36,135 nucleotides of DNA from Oscillospiraceae bacterium (GCA_031290105.1 JAITOD010000098.1:1-36135); one strand, 5' to 3'. Shown: positions 1-11,096, counted from the first letter of the stretch. The notes: generated by a model from the sequence alone, not told the origin. Program-made: numbers and translations.

Positions 1-2
1 GT

Positions 3-2213
3 CCGGCGGAGGGTACGGAAAAATCCGCGCCCGACAACGCCGCGTCCCCTGAACCTGAGCACGAGGAGCAGCTCTACTCCCTCAACTACGCCTGCCCCAT
101 CCACGGTGTTTCCATCTCCGAGATGAGTCCGCGCATGTTCTCGTTCAACAACCCCTACGGCGCGTGCCAAACCTGTTCGGGGCTGGCGCAGTTCATGGTT
201 GCGGATCCGGAGAGAATCCTGCCCAACCTGCGCCTGACCATCCGCCAAGGGGCAATCCGTGCCAGCGGCTGGACATCGTCGGAGGGCGGCACAATCGCGC
301 AGATGTATCTTGAAGGGCTTGCCGATCACTATAATTTTTCGCTGGATGTGCCGGTGAAAGATCTGCCCAAAAAGGCGATTGATGTGATGCTATACGGCAC
401 GCACGGCGAAAAAATCAAGATGACGCGCAAGAATGAATACGGCAGCGGCTCATACTACACCGACTTTGAGGGCATTGCCGAAAACCTGCAGCGCCGCCAC
501 AAGGAAACCCAGAGCGACTGGATGCGGCAAGAGCTGGAGAGCTACATGACAATGGCTCCCTGCCCGGATTGCGGCGGCAAGCGGCTGCGCGGGGAATCGC
601 TGGCGGTCACAATCAAGGGCAAGGAGGAGGCAAAGCGCCGGCTTCACGACAAACAAACGCCCACCGAATACAACATCATCGACTTCACGGAAATGACCAT
701 CGTCAAGGCGCTGGCCTTCCTTGGCACGCTGCAGCTCACGCCGCGCCAGGCAAAAATTGCGGAGCTGATACTCAAGGAAATCCACGCGCGCCTTAACTTT
801 CTTGAGAGCGTTGGGCTGGATTATCTGACTCTCTCCCGCGCGTCGGGCACGCTTTCCGGCGGCGAGAGCCAGCGAATCCGCCTTGCCACGCAAATCGGCT
901 CATCGCTCATGGGCGTGCTGTATATTCTGGACGAGCCGTCCATCGGTCTGCACCAAAGCGATAACGCAAAACTGCTGGGAACTCTGCGCCGTCTGCGCGA
1001 TTTAGGCAACACGCTAATAGTGGTTGAGCACGATGAGGAAACCATGCTTGCAGCGGATTATATTGTTGACATCGGACCCGGGGCGGGCATTCACGGCGGC
1101 GAGATAGTCGTGCAGGGCACTCCGCAGGAGGTCATGGACTGCGAATATTCGATAACCGGGCAATACCTCAGCGGACGCGAGCGCATACCCGTGCCCAAAA
1201 AGCGGCGTGAGGGCAACGGCAAGAGCCTAACGGTGCTGGGAGCCGGCGAAAATAATCTGCAAAACCTTGACGTAACAATCCCCTTGGGCGAATTCGTTTG
1301 CGTGACGGGGGTTTCCGGTTCGGGGAAGTCGTCGCTGGTCAACGAGATACTCTATAAGCGTCTGCAGGGCGAGCTGAACCACGCGCGCACCAAGCCCGGC
1401 GCTCACCGCGAGATGTTGGGAATAGAGCACCTGGACAAGGTAATCGATATTGACCAGTCGCCGATCGGGCGCACGCCGCGCTCCAACCCCGCCACATACA
1501 CGAGCGTTTTCACGGATATCCGCGAGCTGTTTTCCCAAACGCCGGACGCCAAGGCCAAGGGGTATAAGTCCAACAGATTCAGCTTCAACGTGCGCGGCGG
1601 GCGCTGCGAGGCGTGCCAGGGCGACGGCATTGTGAAGATTGAGATGCACTTTTTGCCGGATGTCTACGTTCCGTGCGATGTCTGCAAGGGTGCGCGGTAT
1701 AACCACGAAACCTTGCAGGTGCACTACAAGGGCAAGACTATTTACGATGTGCTGGAGATGACGATTGAGGAGGCGCTGGCGTTCTTTGAGGCGATCCCGA
1801 AGATTTCCCGCAAGATTCAGACGCTGTTTGACGTTGGTCTGGGCTACGTTAAGCTGGGTCAGAGCGCGACGACGTTATCCGGCGGCGAGGCGCAGAGGGT
1901 CAAGCTGGCGACGGAGCTTACCAAACGGGCGACGGGACGCACCATCTATATCCTTGATGAGCCGACAACCGGGCTGCACACGGCGGACGTACGCAAGCTG
2001 ATTGAGGTTTTGCAGCGTTTGGTGGATTCCGGAAACAGCGTGCTTGTGATTGAGCACAATATGGACGTGATAAAAATTGCCGACTGGGTGATTGACCTTG
2101 GTCCGCACGGCGGCGACAGGGGCGGTCGGATTGTGGCGCAGGGTACTCCGGAGGACGTTGCGCGCGAGGAGAAATCCATGACGGGGCAATATCTGCGGAA
2201 GGTTTTACAGTAG
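3..2213 (+). CDS. uvrA: Excinuclease ABC subunit A (UvrA), 5'-truncated by the window edge
   Basis: Frame is open from base 3 (...[29 protein letters not shown]); two ABC signature motifs ([24 protein letters not shown]), Walker [11 protein letters not shown], CxxC zinc motifs. Confidence 0.97.
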   Translation, partial: PAEGTEKSAPDNAASPEPEHEEQLYSLNYACPIHGVSISEMSPRMFSFNNPYGACQTCSGLAQFMVADPERILPNLRLTIRQGAIRASGWTSSEGGTIAQMYLEGLADHYNFSLDVPVKDLPKKAIDVMLYGTHGEKIKMTRKNEYGSGSYYTDFEGIAENLQRRHKETQSDWMRQELESYMTMAPCPDCGGKRLRGESLAVTIKGKEEAKRRLHDKQTPTEYNIIDFTEMTIVKALAFLGTLQLTPRQAKIAELILKEIHARLNFLESVGLDYLTLSRASGTLSGGESQRIRLATQIGSSLMGVLYILDEPSIGLHQSDNAKLLGTLRRLRDLGNTLIVVEHDEETMLAADYIVDIGPGAGIHGGEIVVQGTPQEVMDCEYSITGQYLSGRERIPVPKKRREGNGKSLTVLGAGENNLQNLDVTIPLGEFVCVTGVSGSGKSSLVNEILYKRLQGELNHARTKPGAHREMLGIEHLDKVIDIDQSPIGRTPRSNPATYTSVFTDIRELFSQTPDAKAKGYKSNRFSFNVRGGRCEACQGDGIVKIEMHFLPDVYVPCDVCKGARYNHETLQVHYKGKTIYDVLEMTIEEALAFFEAIPKISRKIQTLFDVGLGYVKLGQSATTLSGGEAQRVKLATELTKRATGRTIYILDEPTTGLHTADVRKLIEVLQRLVDSGNSVLVIEHNMDVIKIADWVIDLGPHGGDRGGRIVAQGTPEDVAREEKSMTGQYLRKVLQ

Positions 2214-2345
2214 GCGGGCAGCTTGTAAAGGCATTTCACTTTACAGGAAAACGCTCTCAATTTGACGAAACGGGCGGGAAATACAACAGGGGGCGGGCGG
2301 ATTGCCGGATTCTGTTTTTGTTATTGTTGGGGGGAGGATTATTGC

Positions 2346-2615
2346 TTATTTGCGGACGTAGGTCTGCCGGCGGGCTTTTATATCCAAAAGCGCAACAAAC
2401 TTTTTGCCTTCTGCATCTTCAGCAAAGTCCAAAAAGTAACGCCCAAGCATTTTCCTGCCATTTGCGGGAATTCGCTTCCACTTATATCCACGGAAGAGGT
2501 CCGCAAGGAAGAACGTTTCGCCTTCATGCAAGTGCATAATTTCCTTCTTCGCTATGCCCATTAATTGCGCAATTGACTGACGATCCTCAAAGTTGATTGT
2601 TTCGGTGATGTGCAT
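2346..2615 (-). CDS. Small DUF1413-like protein
   Basis: 89 aa ORF; FFLADLFRGYKWKRIPANGRKMLGRYF resembles the DUF1413 pattern; RBS aaggagaaatcacc-ATG. Confidence 0.65.
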   Translation of the reverse strand: MHITETINFEDRQSIAQLMGIAKKEIMHLHEGETFFLADLFRGYKWKRIPANGRKMLGRYFLDFAEDAEGKKFVALLDIKARRQTYVRK

Positions 2616-2905
2616 GGTGATTTCTCCTTTTGTTTTGCAGTTTAGGGACTTTTTGCTTTTGAGGTGGTGGTATTAACTTTTGTGCGGAAGCATTATTGCG
2701 CGTATGCATACGCGAAACCATACACTTAACCGTGCGCAGGAAATGAGTATATAGCAATAGCTCTATTTTGCCAACTCAGACAAAAAGCGTGTGCATAGGC
2801 ATGGTCTCTGCACGCCCTGCGCTTTAGAGATTTTCGTGTGTAACAAACGTTATAAAAAAGCCCATCCGGTCAATTCTGCCGCTAATAAAAATTCATCACG
2901 CAAAC

Positions 2906-3673
2906 TCAGCCCAACGCCACGTCCAGCACCATCATAATCAAAAAACCCGCCAGCGCGCCCAGCGTACCCACGCCAAAACGCCCGCCCTTTGCCGCCGGAA
3001 TCAGCTCGTCAAAAACAACGTAGAGCATTGCCCCCGCCGCAAATGACAGCAGCCACGGCATTATCGGCGCAATCCACCCTACCGCCAGAAAGCTGAGTAT
3101 CCCCGCCGCGGGTTCCACTGCGCCGGATAGGCAGCCGAAAGCAAAAGCCTTACCCGCGCTGACTCCGTCCTGACGCATAGGGAGCGAAACCGCCGCGCCC
3201 TCCGGAAAATTCTGTATCCCTATCCCAAGAGAGAGCGCCGCCGCCGCCGCAAACGCTCCGGAGTCGCCGCCATGTACTGCCGTGAGCGCAAACGCAAGCC
3301 CAACCGCCATACCCTCGGGTATGTTGTGCAACGTGATTGCGGTAAATAATAGCTTTGTGCGTTTTGAGAACGCAGTTTCGCCGGATGGGCGCAAGCGGCT
3401 GATCAAGCCCTCCAAAAGGAACAAAAAGCCCGCGCCCAACAGGAATCCCGCAGACGCCGGCACCCAGCCCGGCTTGCCCTGTGCCTCGGTTTCCTCTATC
3501 GCCGGAATCAGCAGACTCCAGATTGAGGCGGCAATCATCACGCCGCCGGCAAACCCCAAGCTCAGTTTCTCCATGCTTTTGGGCGTTTTTTTGCTGAAGA
3601 AAAACACCGTCGCCGCTCCAAGGCTTGTCATCGCAAAAATAAATCCCAGCCCGCCAAGTACTGAATACTGCAT
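2906..3673 (-). CDS. ZIP-family metal (zinc) transporter
   Basis: Start revised from the ORF track to MQYSVLGG at 3673 (RBS ggaggcgggttaattct). ZIP motifs HNIPEGMAVGLAFA and IGIQNFPEGAAVSLPM. Confidence 0.9.
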   Translation of the reverse strand: MQYSVLGGLGFIFAMTSLGAATVFFFSKKTPKSMEKLSLGFAGGVMIAASIWSLLIPAIEETEAQGKPGWVPASAGFLLGAGFLFLLEGLISRLRPSGETAFSKRTKLLFTAITLHNIPEGMAVGLAFALTAVHGGDSGAFAAAAALSLGIGIQNFPEGAAVSLPMRQDGVSAGKAFAFGCLSGAVEPAAGILSFLAVGWIAPIMPWLLSFAAGAMLYVVFDELIPAAKGGRFGVGTLGALAGFLIMMVLDVALG

Positions 3674-3793
3674 AGAATTAACCCGCCTCCCTTTTATCCC
3701 GCTACTTCCATGCTTATTCCCCAAAAGCAACTTCGGTGAGAATATTATAACTGCCTCTTGCTTATTTTGCAAATTTATACTACAATATCGGTT

Positions 3794-6178
3794 ATGGAAC
3801 AGAAAAAACATTACAGCGTCCTGGAGCTGGGCAAAGTGCTTGCCCGGCTTGCGGAGTTTTGCGCCTGTGACGACGCCAAAGAGCGCGCCCTTGCCCTCTC
3901 TCCCGCGCAGACCCTTGATGAGGCCCGGCTGCTCATGAATCAGACCTCCGACGCGCACCGGCTCCTTGCGGGCTTTGGCGCGCCCACATTCGGGGGGCTG
4001 CGAAGCATTGCGGGTGCGTTGGCACGGGCGGCGGCGGGAGGTATGCTCTCTCTGCGTGAGCTGTTGGATACGGCGGCGGTGCTAAGCGCGGTCCGCGGCA
4101 TTATCCGCTGGCGCGAGAGCTGCGCGAGCATTGAAACCGTGCTGGATTTTTCCGCGCTTGAGCCGAATTCATATCTGGAAAAGCTCATCAACGACGCGGT
4201 TGCCAACGAGGAGGAGCTGAGCGATAACGCCTCGCCTGCCCTTGCCGATTTACGCCGTAAAATCCGCGTGCAGGAGAGCCGCGTGCGCGAGCAGCTGGAG
4301 AAGACTATCCGCTCTGCGCGCAACTCCAAGATTTTGCAGGAAGCTATCGTCACTCAGCGCGCCGGGCGATATGTCGTGCCCGTCAAGGCGGAAATGCGCG
4401 GCGAGTTCCCCGGGCTTGTGCATGATTCCTCCGCCAGCGGCGCAACGGTTTTTGTGGAGCCGATTGCCGTGGTTGAGGCGAACAACGAAATACGGATTCT
4501 GCGCGGCAAAGAGCGGGCTGAGGTTGAGCGCATCGTCATGCAGCTTTCGGCGCAGGTCGGCGAGTTTGCGCACTCAATCAAGCGCAGCTATCAGGCGGCT
4601 ATTGAACTCAACCTAATCTTTGCAAAGGCACAGTACGCTTACAAAATCAAGGCGTGCGCGGTTGAGATAAACGACAGCGGTCAAACGCTCCTGCGTGCCG
4701 CACGCCACCCGCTGCTGCCGCCGGAAAACGCCGTGCCAATCGACATAAACCTTGGGATAGATTTCGACACGCTGGTGATTACGGGCCCAAATACAGGCGG
4801 CAAAACCGTCGCCCTGAAGACCCTGGGGCTGCTGAGCCTGATGGTGCGCTGCGGGCTTATGCTCCCCGTACGGGACGGCAGCTGCGCGGCGTTTTATCCG
4901 CGCGTCTATGCAGATATTGGCGACGAGCAGTCTATCGAGCAGTCGTTGTCAACCTTTTCGGCGCACATGACAAATATCAGCGCAATCCTTGCCGAAGCTG
5001 ACCGGAATTCACTGGTGCTTGCGGACGAATTGGGCGCGGGCACCGACCCCGTGGAGGGCGCGGCACTGGCACAGGCTATATTGGAAAGTCTGCGGGAAAA
5101 GGGCGCGCACATTGCCGCAACAACGCACTACGCGGAGCTGAAAGCATACGCCCTGACCGCGCCGCGCGTGCAAAATGCCTCCTGCGAGTTTTATGTGCAG
5201 ACTCTGCGCCCCACATATCGCCTGATTATCGGCACGCCGGGGCGCTCAAATGCGCTGGCAATATCCGAGCGCTTGGGCGTGGAGCCGCAGGTTTTGGAGC
5301 TTGCGCGTTCGCTGATAGCACAGGAAAACCGGCAATTTGAGGAGCTTGTTGATCGCCTTGAGGAGAGCCGCCGCGCCATGGAGTCGGAGACTTCGTCCGC
5401 GCGTGAGCTGAAAAATCAGGCGCAGGCGGAGCGTGACACAGCCGCGGCAAAGCGGGCAGAAATCGAGAAGCTATGGCAGCGTGAGGAGGAACAGGCGCGC
5501 GGCGCGGCTCTGCGTATTATTGAGCAGGCAAAGCGTGAGGCGGCGGTTCTTTTGGCGGAGCTGGACAAGCTGCGCCGCGAGAAAGACAGTGCGGCGTCGG
5601 AGCTTGCAAAGAGGGCCAAATCCGCACTCAAAAAGACCATGCAAGCCCTTGCGGAGGGCGACCTTCAGCGCACAATCCCTGCGGAGGACGACGATTATGT
5701 TCTGCCGCGCCCGCTTGCCGTCGGCGATAGTATTCAGCTTGCGGGCATTGGCACGAATGGTGTTGTGCTCACGCTGCCGGACGCAAAAGGGCTGCTCACA
5801 ATACAGACGGGCAACGCCAAGAGCCGCGTTTCTGTCAGCACGGTTCGGCTGGTCGGGCGGGATAAGCCGCAAAAACTGCCGCGGGATATCAGCCCCAAAG
5901 CGGCGCAAAAGCCAGATTCAATGGGCGGCAACGCAAGCGATAACCGCTTTGACCTGCGCGGCATGACGGTGGAGGAATGCTTGCACGCGCTGGAATATTA
6001 CCTGGACGGCGTAATGCGCACAGGCTTGCACGAGTTTGTGATTGTGCACGGCAAGGGTACGGGCGCCCTGCGTGCCGCAGTCAAGCGCTATCTGGATTCA
6101 AGCGTCCTCGTTGCATCGCACCGATTGGGCGGTTACGGCGAGGGCGGCGACGGTGTGACGGTGGTTTCGCTGCGGTGA
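3794..6178 (+). CDS. mutS2: MutS2 family protein with C-terminal Smr domain
   Basis: MEQKKHYSVLELGKVL start; Walker A TGPNTGGKTVALKT; DELGAGTDPVEGAALA; Smr motifs DLRGMTVEECL and HGKGTGALR. Confidence 0.95.
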   Translation: MEQKKHYSVLELGKVLARLAEFCACDDAKERALALSPAQTLDEARLLMNQTSDAHRLLAGFGAPTFGGLRSIAGALARAAAGGMLSLRELLDTAAVLSAVRGIIRWRESCASIETVLDFSALEPNSYLEKLINDAVANEEELSDNASPALADLRRKIRVQESRVREQLEKTIRSARNSKILQEAIVTQRAGRYVVPVKAEMRGEFPGLVHDSSASGATVFVEPIAVVEANNEIRILRGKERAEVERIVMQLSAQVGEFAHSIKRSYQAAIELNLIFAKAQYAYKIKACAVEINDSGQTLLRAARHPLLPPENAVPIDINLGIDFDTLVITGPNTGGKTVALKTLGLLSLMVRCGLMLPVRDGSCAAFYPRVYADIGDEQSIEQSLSTFSAHMTNISAILAEADRNSLVLADELGAGTDPVEGAALAQAILESLREKGAHIAATTHYAELKAYALTAPRVQNASCEFYVQTLRPTYRLIIGTPGRSNALAISERLGVEPQVLELARSLIAQENRQFEELVDRLEESRRAMESETSSARELKNQAQAERDTAAAKRAEIEKLWQREEEQARGAALRIIEQAKREAAVLLAELDKLRREKDSAASELAKRAKSALKKTMQALAEGDLQRTIPAEDDDYVLPRPLAVGDSIQLAGIGTNGVVLTLPDAKGLLTIQTGNAKSRVSVSTVRLVGRDKPQKLPRDISPKAAQKPDSMGGNASDNRFDLRGMTVEECLHALEYYLDGVMRTGLHEFVIVHGKGTGALRAAVKRYLDSSVLVASHRLGGYGEGGDGVTVVSLR

Positions 6179-6195
6179 AGGCAAGTGCCCATTGC

Positions 6196-7752
6196 TCAAT
6201 CAATCCACCAAGTGCCAAGCGTAATGATGAAGTTCACAATGCCAAGCGCCAAGTCCTTGAGTCTGGCAATAGGGTTAAGCGCCGCGCCGGCTTGCTGCAA
6301 AAAGCTTGCCTTAACTTCCGGTATAAAGTTGTCGTCTTCGTCCTTCTCCAAAAACTGCGGATAATTAGGATCGCTGAAGACTGTTTGGGTTTTGGGAGAA
6401 TCCAAAAACCACTTGGCAAAATCATTGTTTGACCCGCCGATGTGGGCGGAATTGCGGACAAACCAAGTCTGCTCCGGCAACAAACAGGTGGAGGCATCGA
6501 TTGTTTTGTCGGGAGAAATGTGCTTGTGCCCGTCCTTCACTTTCTGAAAAACAACGCCCACCACGCCCAGCTTTTTCCCGTATGGCTCGGCGACGGTTGC
6601 GCCAAGTGACGCAAATGAGGTATCCACAAAGCCGTCCGAATTTTTTTGGGAGTTTTTAACGGCAGGGAACAGGGGTGCGTTTGATCCGAGATACACGCCG
6701 ATGCGGATTTTTTGCGCCGCCGCTTTCAACAGCTCGTCTGATTTGACGGCAACGTTGTAGTGATATCGGTCAAGCTTTCGGATAAGGTCCACATATTGAC
6801 CGCGTTTTTCCCCAAAGCATATCGTTTTGCTGCTCTCGTAGTCCTCGTCAGGCACATACGCCCAAAGCATAGGCAGGCTAAGCATTGTGGGGACAATCGC
6901 TTTTTCGTAAAGCCGGTCAACAATGCGCGGAAATGCGCGGTTGATTGTTGCAAGCAGCGCTTTGAGCAACCCCGCTTGGTTTGCCGCTTGCAGCATATTG
7001 AGGATTTTCTCGTTATTCGGCACTTCAAAATCACGCAAGAATCCGGTTTGCGCAAGTGCGTCGGCGTCAAGGTAGAGCCGCTTGTTGGCAATATCCCCAA
7101 AGATGGACGACCCATTGTGGAGCGACGCGCGCACCACCGCCGAGCAGATTCTATCCGTGCCGTAACGCGCTAAATATGACAGGAAAATCGTGCAGGAGCC
7201 GCTCTGTGCCACAACCTTGACCGTACTGTGCCCTGTCGCCTCGCAAACCTGCTCTATGTATGCTCTGAGCCGCTCCGCCAGAACCCATGGGTCTTCGCGC
7301 CAGTCGTAACAGAAATCGTATTCGCGCGCGTCCGGATTGCCCTTGTGGTCCTGCTTCAAATCCTCCAGCGAATCGTTGAGATCGCCGTTCAAATCCGCTA
7401 CGCTCTCGCCGTCGGAATTAAAGCGGATTGGTCCCAGCAGCGCGTTTGCAAAATCCGCCAGTATGTCGGCAATTTTGTCCCACTCCTCGTTTCTGACGTA
7501 CTTTGGGAACTCCGGCAAAAGCGCTTGCAAATCCGAAACGATGTCCGTGCCGCCGCCGCCCGTGTTCCATGCTTCCTCTTGCTCCGGCGTTCCCGCGTTG
7601 CTGTAAAGCGCATGCCAGGCCCCCTCGCAAAAGACGATGGGAACCTTTGTGCAGGAAGCTTCGTCGTGCGGCGCCGCATCTGCGCTCGCGGGGAAAACAA
7701 GCCCCGCAAGCAGTAATAAAACAGCAAGCAAACAGACAAATATACGCTTCAT
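6196..7752 (-). CDS. Secreted alpha/beta-hydrolase, lipase/LCAT-like
   Basis: Signal peptide MKRIFVCLLAVLLLLAGLVFPASADA; YDWREDPWVLAERLRAYIEQV...VKVVAQSGSC resembles the LCAT/lipase nucleophile elbow; RBS ggaggaagatc-ATG. Confidence 0.6.
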   Translation of the reverse strand: MKRIFVCLLAVLLLLAGLVFPASADAAPHDEASCTKVPIVFCEGAWHALYSNAGTPEQEEAWNTGGGGTDIVSDLQALLPEFPKYVRNEEWDKIADILADFANALLGPIRFNSDGESVADLNGDLNDSLEDLKQDHKGNPDAREYDFCYDWREDPWVLAERLRAYIEQVCEATGHSTVKVVAQSGSCTIFLSYLARYGTDRICSAVVRASLHNGSSIFGDIANKRLYLDADALAQTGFLRDFEVPNNEKILNMLQAANQAGLLKALLATINRAFPRIVDRLYEKAIVPTMLSLPMLWAYVPDEDYESSKTICFGEKRGQYVDLIRKLDRYHYNVAVKSDELLKAAAQKIRIGVYLGSNAPLFPAVKNSQKNSDGFVDTSFASLGATVAEPYGKKLGVVGVVFQKVKDGHKHISPDKTIDASTCLLPEQTWFVRNSAHIGGSNNDFAKWFLDSPKTQTVFSDPNYPQFLEKDEDDNFIPEVKASFLQQAGAALNPIARLKDLALGIVNFIITLGTWWID

Positions 7753-8065
7753 GATCTTCCTCCCGGCGCGCCGCTTTTATGCGGCAAAAATGCCGGGGTT
7801 AGTATAGCACACGCGGGCGGCGTTATTATTCGGAATAAGAAAAATAGTGCTGCTTTGATTAAAATTCAACTTACAGCTGCGCTTACACTTTTGCCGGGTA
7901 TTGACTGGGATATTGGCAAACGCAGCTTAACAGCGGTTATTAAAGAAACAACAGCTCCGAACTAAGCGCTTGCGCGGAACATCCAAATTTCGCCGCAACC
8001 GTGCCAAAGTGAATCACGGCACATACTGCCGAAACAAACAACTGCGCTTGAGCTTAAAAGGCTCA

Positions 8066-9694
8066 CTACCGCATTTGCTGCTCCACCAAGCTTTCGCCAA
8101 CATATTTCTTCCGCAGACGAGGCTTTTCAATTTTACCCGTCGGATTGCGCGGCACAAGGTCAAACACAATGCGGCGCGGGCGCTTGTATCGCGGCATGGC
8201 GGCGCAGAACTCCATGATTTCGCCCTCGGTGGCGCTCATTCCCGGTTTAATTTCGATGATTGCCGCCGCGATTTCGCCCAAACGGTGATCAGGCAAACCG
8301 ATCACTGCCACGTCCTTAATCTTTGGGTGGGCACGCAAAAAATCCTCAATCTGCACGGGATAGAGGTTCTCGCCGCCGGTGATAATCACGTCCTTTTTGC
8401 GGTCAACAAGATAGATGAAGCCCTCGTCGTCCTGCCGCGCCATGTCGCCCGTGAAGAGCCAATCGCCGCGCAGCACAGCCGCAGTCGCCGCCTCATCCTT
8501 ATAATAACAGCGCATAACGCCCGGACCCTTCACCGCAAGCTCACCCACGTCGCCCGGCGTGACATCGCCGCCGCGCTCATCAACAATACGAGCCTCCCAA
8601 CCATGCCCCGCAACGCCGATTGCCCCCACCTTGCGGACGTTCTCAACGCCCAAATGCACCGCGCCCGGTCCAAGAGATTCCGACAATCCGTAGTTTGTGT
8701 CATACGCGTGATTTGGGAAAACTCCCTGCCAGCGCTTGACAAGGCTGGGCGGCACCGGCTGCGCGCCGATGTGCATGAGCCGCCACGCAGATAAATCAAG
8801 CCGCGCAAGGTCAATGTCGCCGCTGTCGATTGAGTCCAGAATATCCTGCGCCCACGGCACCAGCAGCCACACGATGCTGGCTTTTTCGCTTGCGGCTGTC
8901 TCGACTATCCACTGCGGGGTTGCTCCGCGCAGCAGCACCGCCCGTCCGCCCACAATCAGCGAGCCGAACCAGTGCATTTTCGCGCCCGTGTGATACAGCG
9001 GCGGGATGCACAAAAAAACATCGTCCTTAGTCTGCCCGTGGTGCGCCTGTTCCGTCACGCAGGCGGAGATAAGCCCCGCGTGGGAGTGCAAAATAGCCTT
9101 GGGAAACCCGGTTGTGCCGCTGGAGAAATAAATCGCCGCGTCGTCCTCGTCGTCAATTGGAACGTTGGGCTTTTGTGCGCTCTTACCCTCGGCGAGCTTT
9201 AGGCAGTTTTCGGCAAACGGCGGCGCATCATCACCAAGAAAAAATTGCAGCCGTACCTTGGGCATTTCGCCCTGTATTGCTTCCACCCGCGTCACAAACT
9301 CCGTGCCGAAAATCAACACTGACGCGTCCGCCAAATCAAGGCAGTATCGGATTTCGTCAGACGCATAGCGGAAGTTCAGCGGCACAGCCAACGCCCCCGC
9401 CTTGAGCGTACCAAAGTAGAGCGGCAGCCACTCAATGCAGTTCATCAGAAGGATTGCAACCTTGTCGCCCTTTTTCACCCCGTGCGCAATGAGCAGATTG
9501 GCAAAGCGGTTCGCCTGCGCGTCAAACTCTGCCCACGAAAGGGTTTTGCGGTAGCCGGAGTGCCGGTCCGTTTCCACAAGCTCCGCCTCGCTCCAGGGGG
9601 CGGCGTTATTGCGCATTTCAGGGTTGACCTCCACCAAGGCGCAGTCCGTCCCGAATTTGCGTGCGTTGTTCTCCAAAAAATCTGTGATAGGCAT
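8066..9694 (-). CDS. AMP-dependent acyl-CoA synthetase/ligase
   Basis: IYFSSGTTGFPKA P-loop, YGLSES, GDWLFTGDMARQDDEGFIYLVDRKKDVIITGGENLYPVQIE, C-terminal PTGKIEKPRLRK. Confidence 0.93.
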   Translation of the reverse strand: MPITDFLENNARKFGTDCALVEVNPEMRNNAAPWSEAELVETDRHSGYRKTLSWAEFDAQANRFANLLIAHGVKKGDKVAILLMNCIEWLPLYFGTLKAGALAVPLNFRYASDEIRYCLDLADASVLIFGTEFVTRVEAIQGEMPKVRLQFFLGDDAPPFAENCLKLAEGKSAQKPNVPIDDEDDAAIYFSSGTTGFPKAILHSHAGLISACVTEQAHHGQTKDDVFLCIPPLYHTGAKMHWFGSLIVGGRAVLLRGATPQWIVETAASEKASIVWLLVPWAQDILDSIDSGDIDLARLDLSAWRLMHIGAQPVPPSLVKRWQGVFPNHAYDTNYGLSESLGPGAVHLGVENVRKVGAIGVAGHGWEARIVDERGGDVTPGDVGELAVKGPGVMRCYYKDEAATAAVLRGDWLFTGDMARQDDEGFIYLVDRKKDVIITGGENLYPVQIEDFLRAHPKIKDVAVIGLPDHRLGEIAAAIIEIKPGMSATEGEIMEFCAAMPRYKRPRRIVFDLVPRNPTGKIEKPRLRKKYVGESLVEQQMR

Positions 9695-9789
9695 ATGCTT
9701 TGCTCCTTTTGCGTTAACGCGCTAAAGTGATTGGGTATAGTATACCTTGTCCGTACAAAAAACGCAAGTTCTCTTAAAGTCTAAATTGC

Positions 9790-9818
9790 TTGACAAAAAC
9801 GGCACAATCGGATATGCT
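9790..9818 (+). promoter_or_regulatory. Sigma-A-type promoter upstream of the AIM24-like gene
   Basis: TTGACA-17 bp-TATGCT. Confidence 0.7.
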
Positions 9819-9847
9819 ATCAATATCAATAAACGGGAGGATTTTTT

Positions 9848-10528
9848 ATGCAATACCAAATTATCGGCGAGCCAACACCGGTGGCGCAGTGCACTCTGGA
9901 CTCCGGCGAAAGCATGAAAACCGAGAGCGGCTCCATGGTCTGGATGAGCCCTAACATGGGAATGTCCACCAATGCGGGCGGCAGCGTCGGAAAGGCGCTT
10001 GGGCGTATGCTCACAGGCGAAAAGATGTTCCAAAACGTCTACACCGCGCAGGGCGGATCGGGCATGATTGCGTTTGGCTCAAGCTTTTTGGGTTCAATCC
10101 GCGCGGTGCAGCTGACGCCGGACAAGCCAATCGTTTGCCAAAAACGCGCATTTCTTGCGTCCGAGATGGGCGTGGAGCTGTCTATCTTCTTTCAGAAGCG
10201 TTTTGGAGCAGGGCTGTTTGGCGGCGAGGGCTTTATCATGCAAAAGCTGACAGGCAACGGCTTGGTTTTCCTTGAGATTGACGGCTACGCTGTGGAGTAC
10301 GACCTGGCGCCCGGGCAGACGCTTATCGTGGACACAGGCGCGTTGGCAATGTGCGACTCAACCTGCTCAATTGACGTGCAGGCAATCAAGGGAGTGAGCA
10401 ATGTGCTGTTTGGCGGCGAGGGCTTTTTCAACACCAAAATCACAGGACCGGGCCGCGTGACACTTCAGACGACATCAGTGCGCTCATTTGCCCAACAGCT
10501 GATTCCGTATTTGCCGGCTAAGGGCTGA
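9848..10528 (+). CDS. AIM24 / TIGR00266-like family protein
   Basis: MQYQIIGEPTPVAQCTLDSGESMKTESGSMVWMSPN...; RBS gggagg; typical length of the family. Confidence 0.8.
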   Translation: MQYQIIGEPTPVAQCTLDSGESMKTESGSMVWMSPNMGMSTNAGGSVGKALGRMLTGEKMFQNVYTAQGGSGMIAFGSSFLGSIRAVQLTPDKPIVCQKRAFLASEMGVELSIFFQKRFGAGLFGGEGFIMQKLTGNGLVFLEIDGYAVEYDLAPGQTLIVDTGALAMCDSTCSIDVQAIKGVSNVLFGGEGFFNTKITGPGRVTLQTTSVRSFAQQLIPYLPAKG

Positions 10529-10542
10529 TTGCAAAAAACAAT

Positions 10543-10580
10543 AGGCAAAAAGCAAGAATGCGCGGGAATGCTTTTTGCCT
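10543..10580 (+). terminator. Hairpin between the AIM24-like gene and rnhA, possible terminator
   Basis: Perfect 12-bp stem AGGCAAAAAGCA/TGCTTTTTGCCT; the T-run is within the stem and 3' flank is only moderately T-rich. Confidence 0.45.
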
Positions 10581-10613
10581 TTCATTTATTGAATAATACA
10601 GGAGAGAAAAAAC

Positions 10614-11063
10614 ATGCCGACTCCCCCTCAAAAGCACGTGCAAATCTGGACGGACGGCGCTTGTTCAGGCAACCCCGGGCCCGGGGGCTGGGGCGCGATT
10701 TTGCGTTTTGGCAAACACGAAAAGGAGCTCTCCGGCGGCGAAAAACAGACTACAAACAACCGCATGGAATTGACTGCCTGCATTGTTTCCTTGGAGGAGC
10801 TGAAGGAGCCGTGCCGCGTTACGCTGACGACAGATTCGCAGTACGTAGCCAACGGCATTACTAAGGGCTGGGCAAAGTCGTGGCGTTCGCGCGGTTGGGT
10901 CAAGGCAGATAAAACTCCGGCGCTCAATCCGGATTTGTGGGAGCGGCTTCTTGCGCAGACCGAACGGCACAGCGTTGAGATAATTTGGGTTCGCGGGCAC
11001 GCCGGGCACCCGGAAAATGAGCGCTGCGATTCGTTGGCGGTAAGGGCGTCCGGGCGCGCATGA
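10614..11063 (+). CDS. rnhA: Ribonuclease HI
   Basis: [53 protein letters not shown] aggagag. Confidence 0.96.
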   Translation: MPTPPQKHVQIWTDGACSGNPGPGGWGAILRFGKHEKELSGGEKQTTNNRMELTACIVSLEELKEPCRVTLTTDSQYVANGITKGWAKSWRSRGWVKADKTPALNPDLWERLLAQTERHSVEIIWVRGHAGHPENERCDSLAVRASGRA

Positions 11064-11096
11064 TTTAAGCTTTGAAGAAAGCGTTCGCCGCAGCGG

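Noticed and set aside
2262-2564. 100-aa plus-strand ORF after uvrA
   Set aside because: Antisense to the DUF1413-like gene, which has a better RBS and family resemblance.
3282-3938. 218-aa plus-strand ORF
   Set aside because: Antisense to the ZIP transporter and overlaps the mutS2 start.
7970-8794. 274-aa plus-strand ORF
   Set aside because: Antisense to the acyl-CoA synthetase C-terminus, which has strong family motifs.
10529-10864. 111-aa plus-strand ORF
   Set aside because: Out-of-frame overlap with rnhA; begins with TTG and crosses a hairpin.
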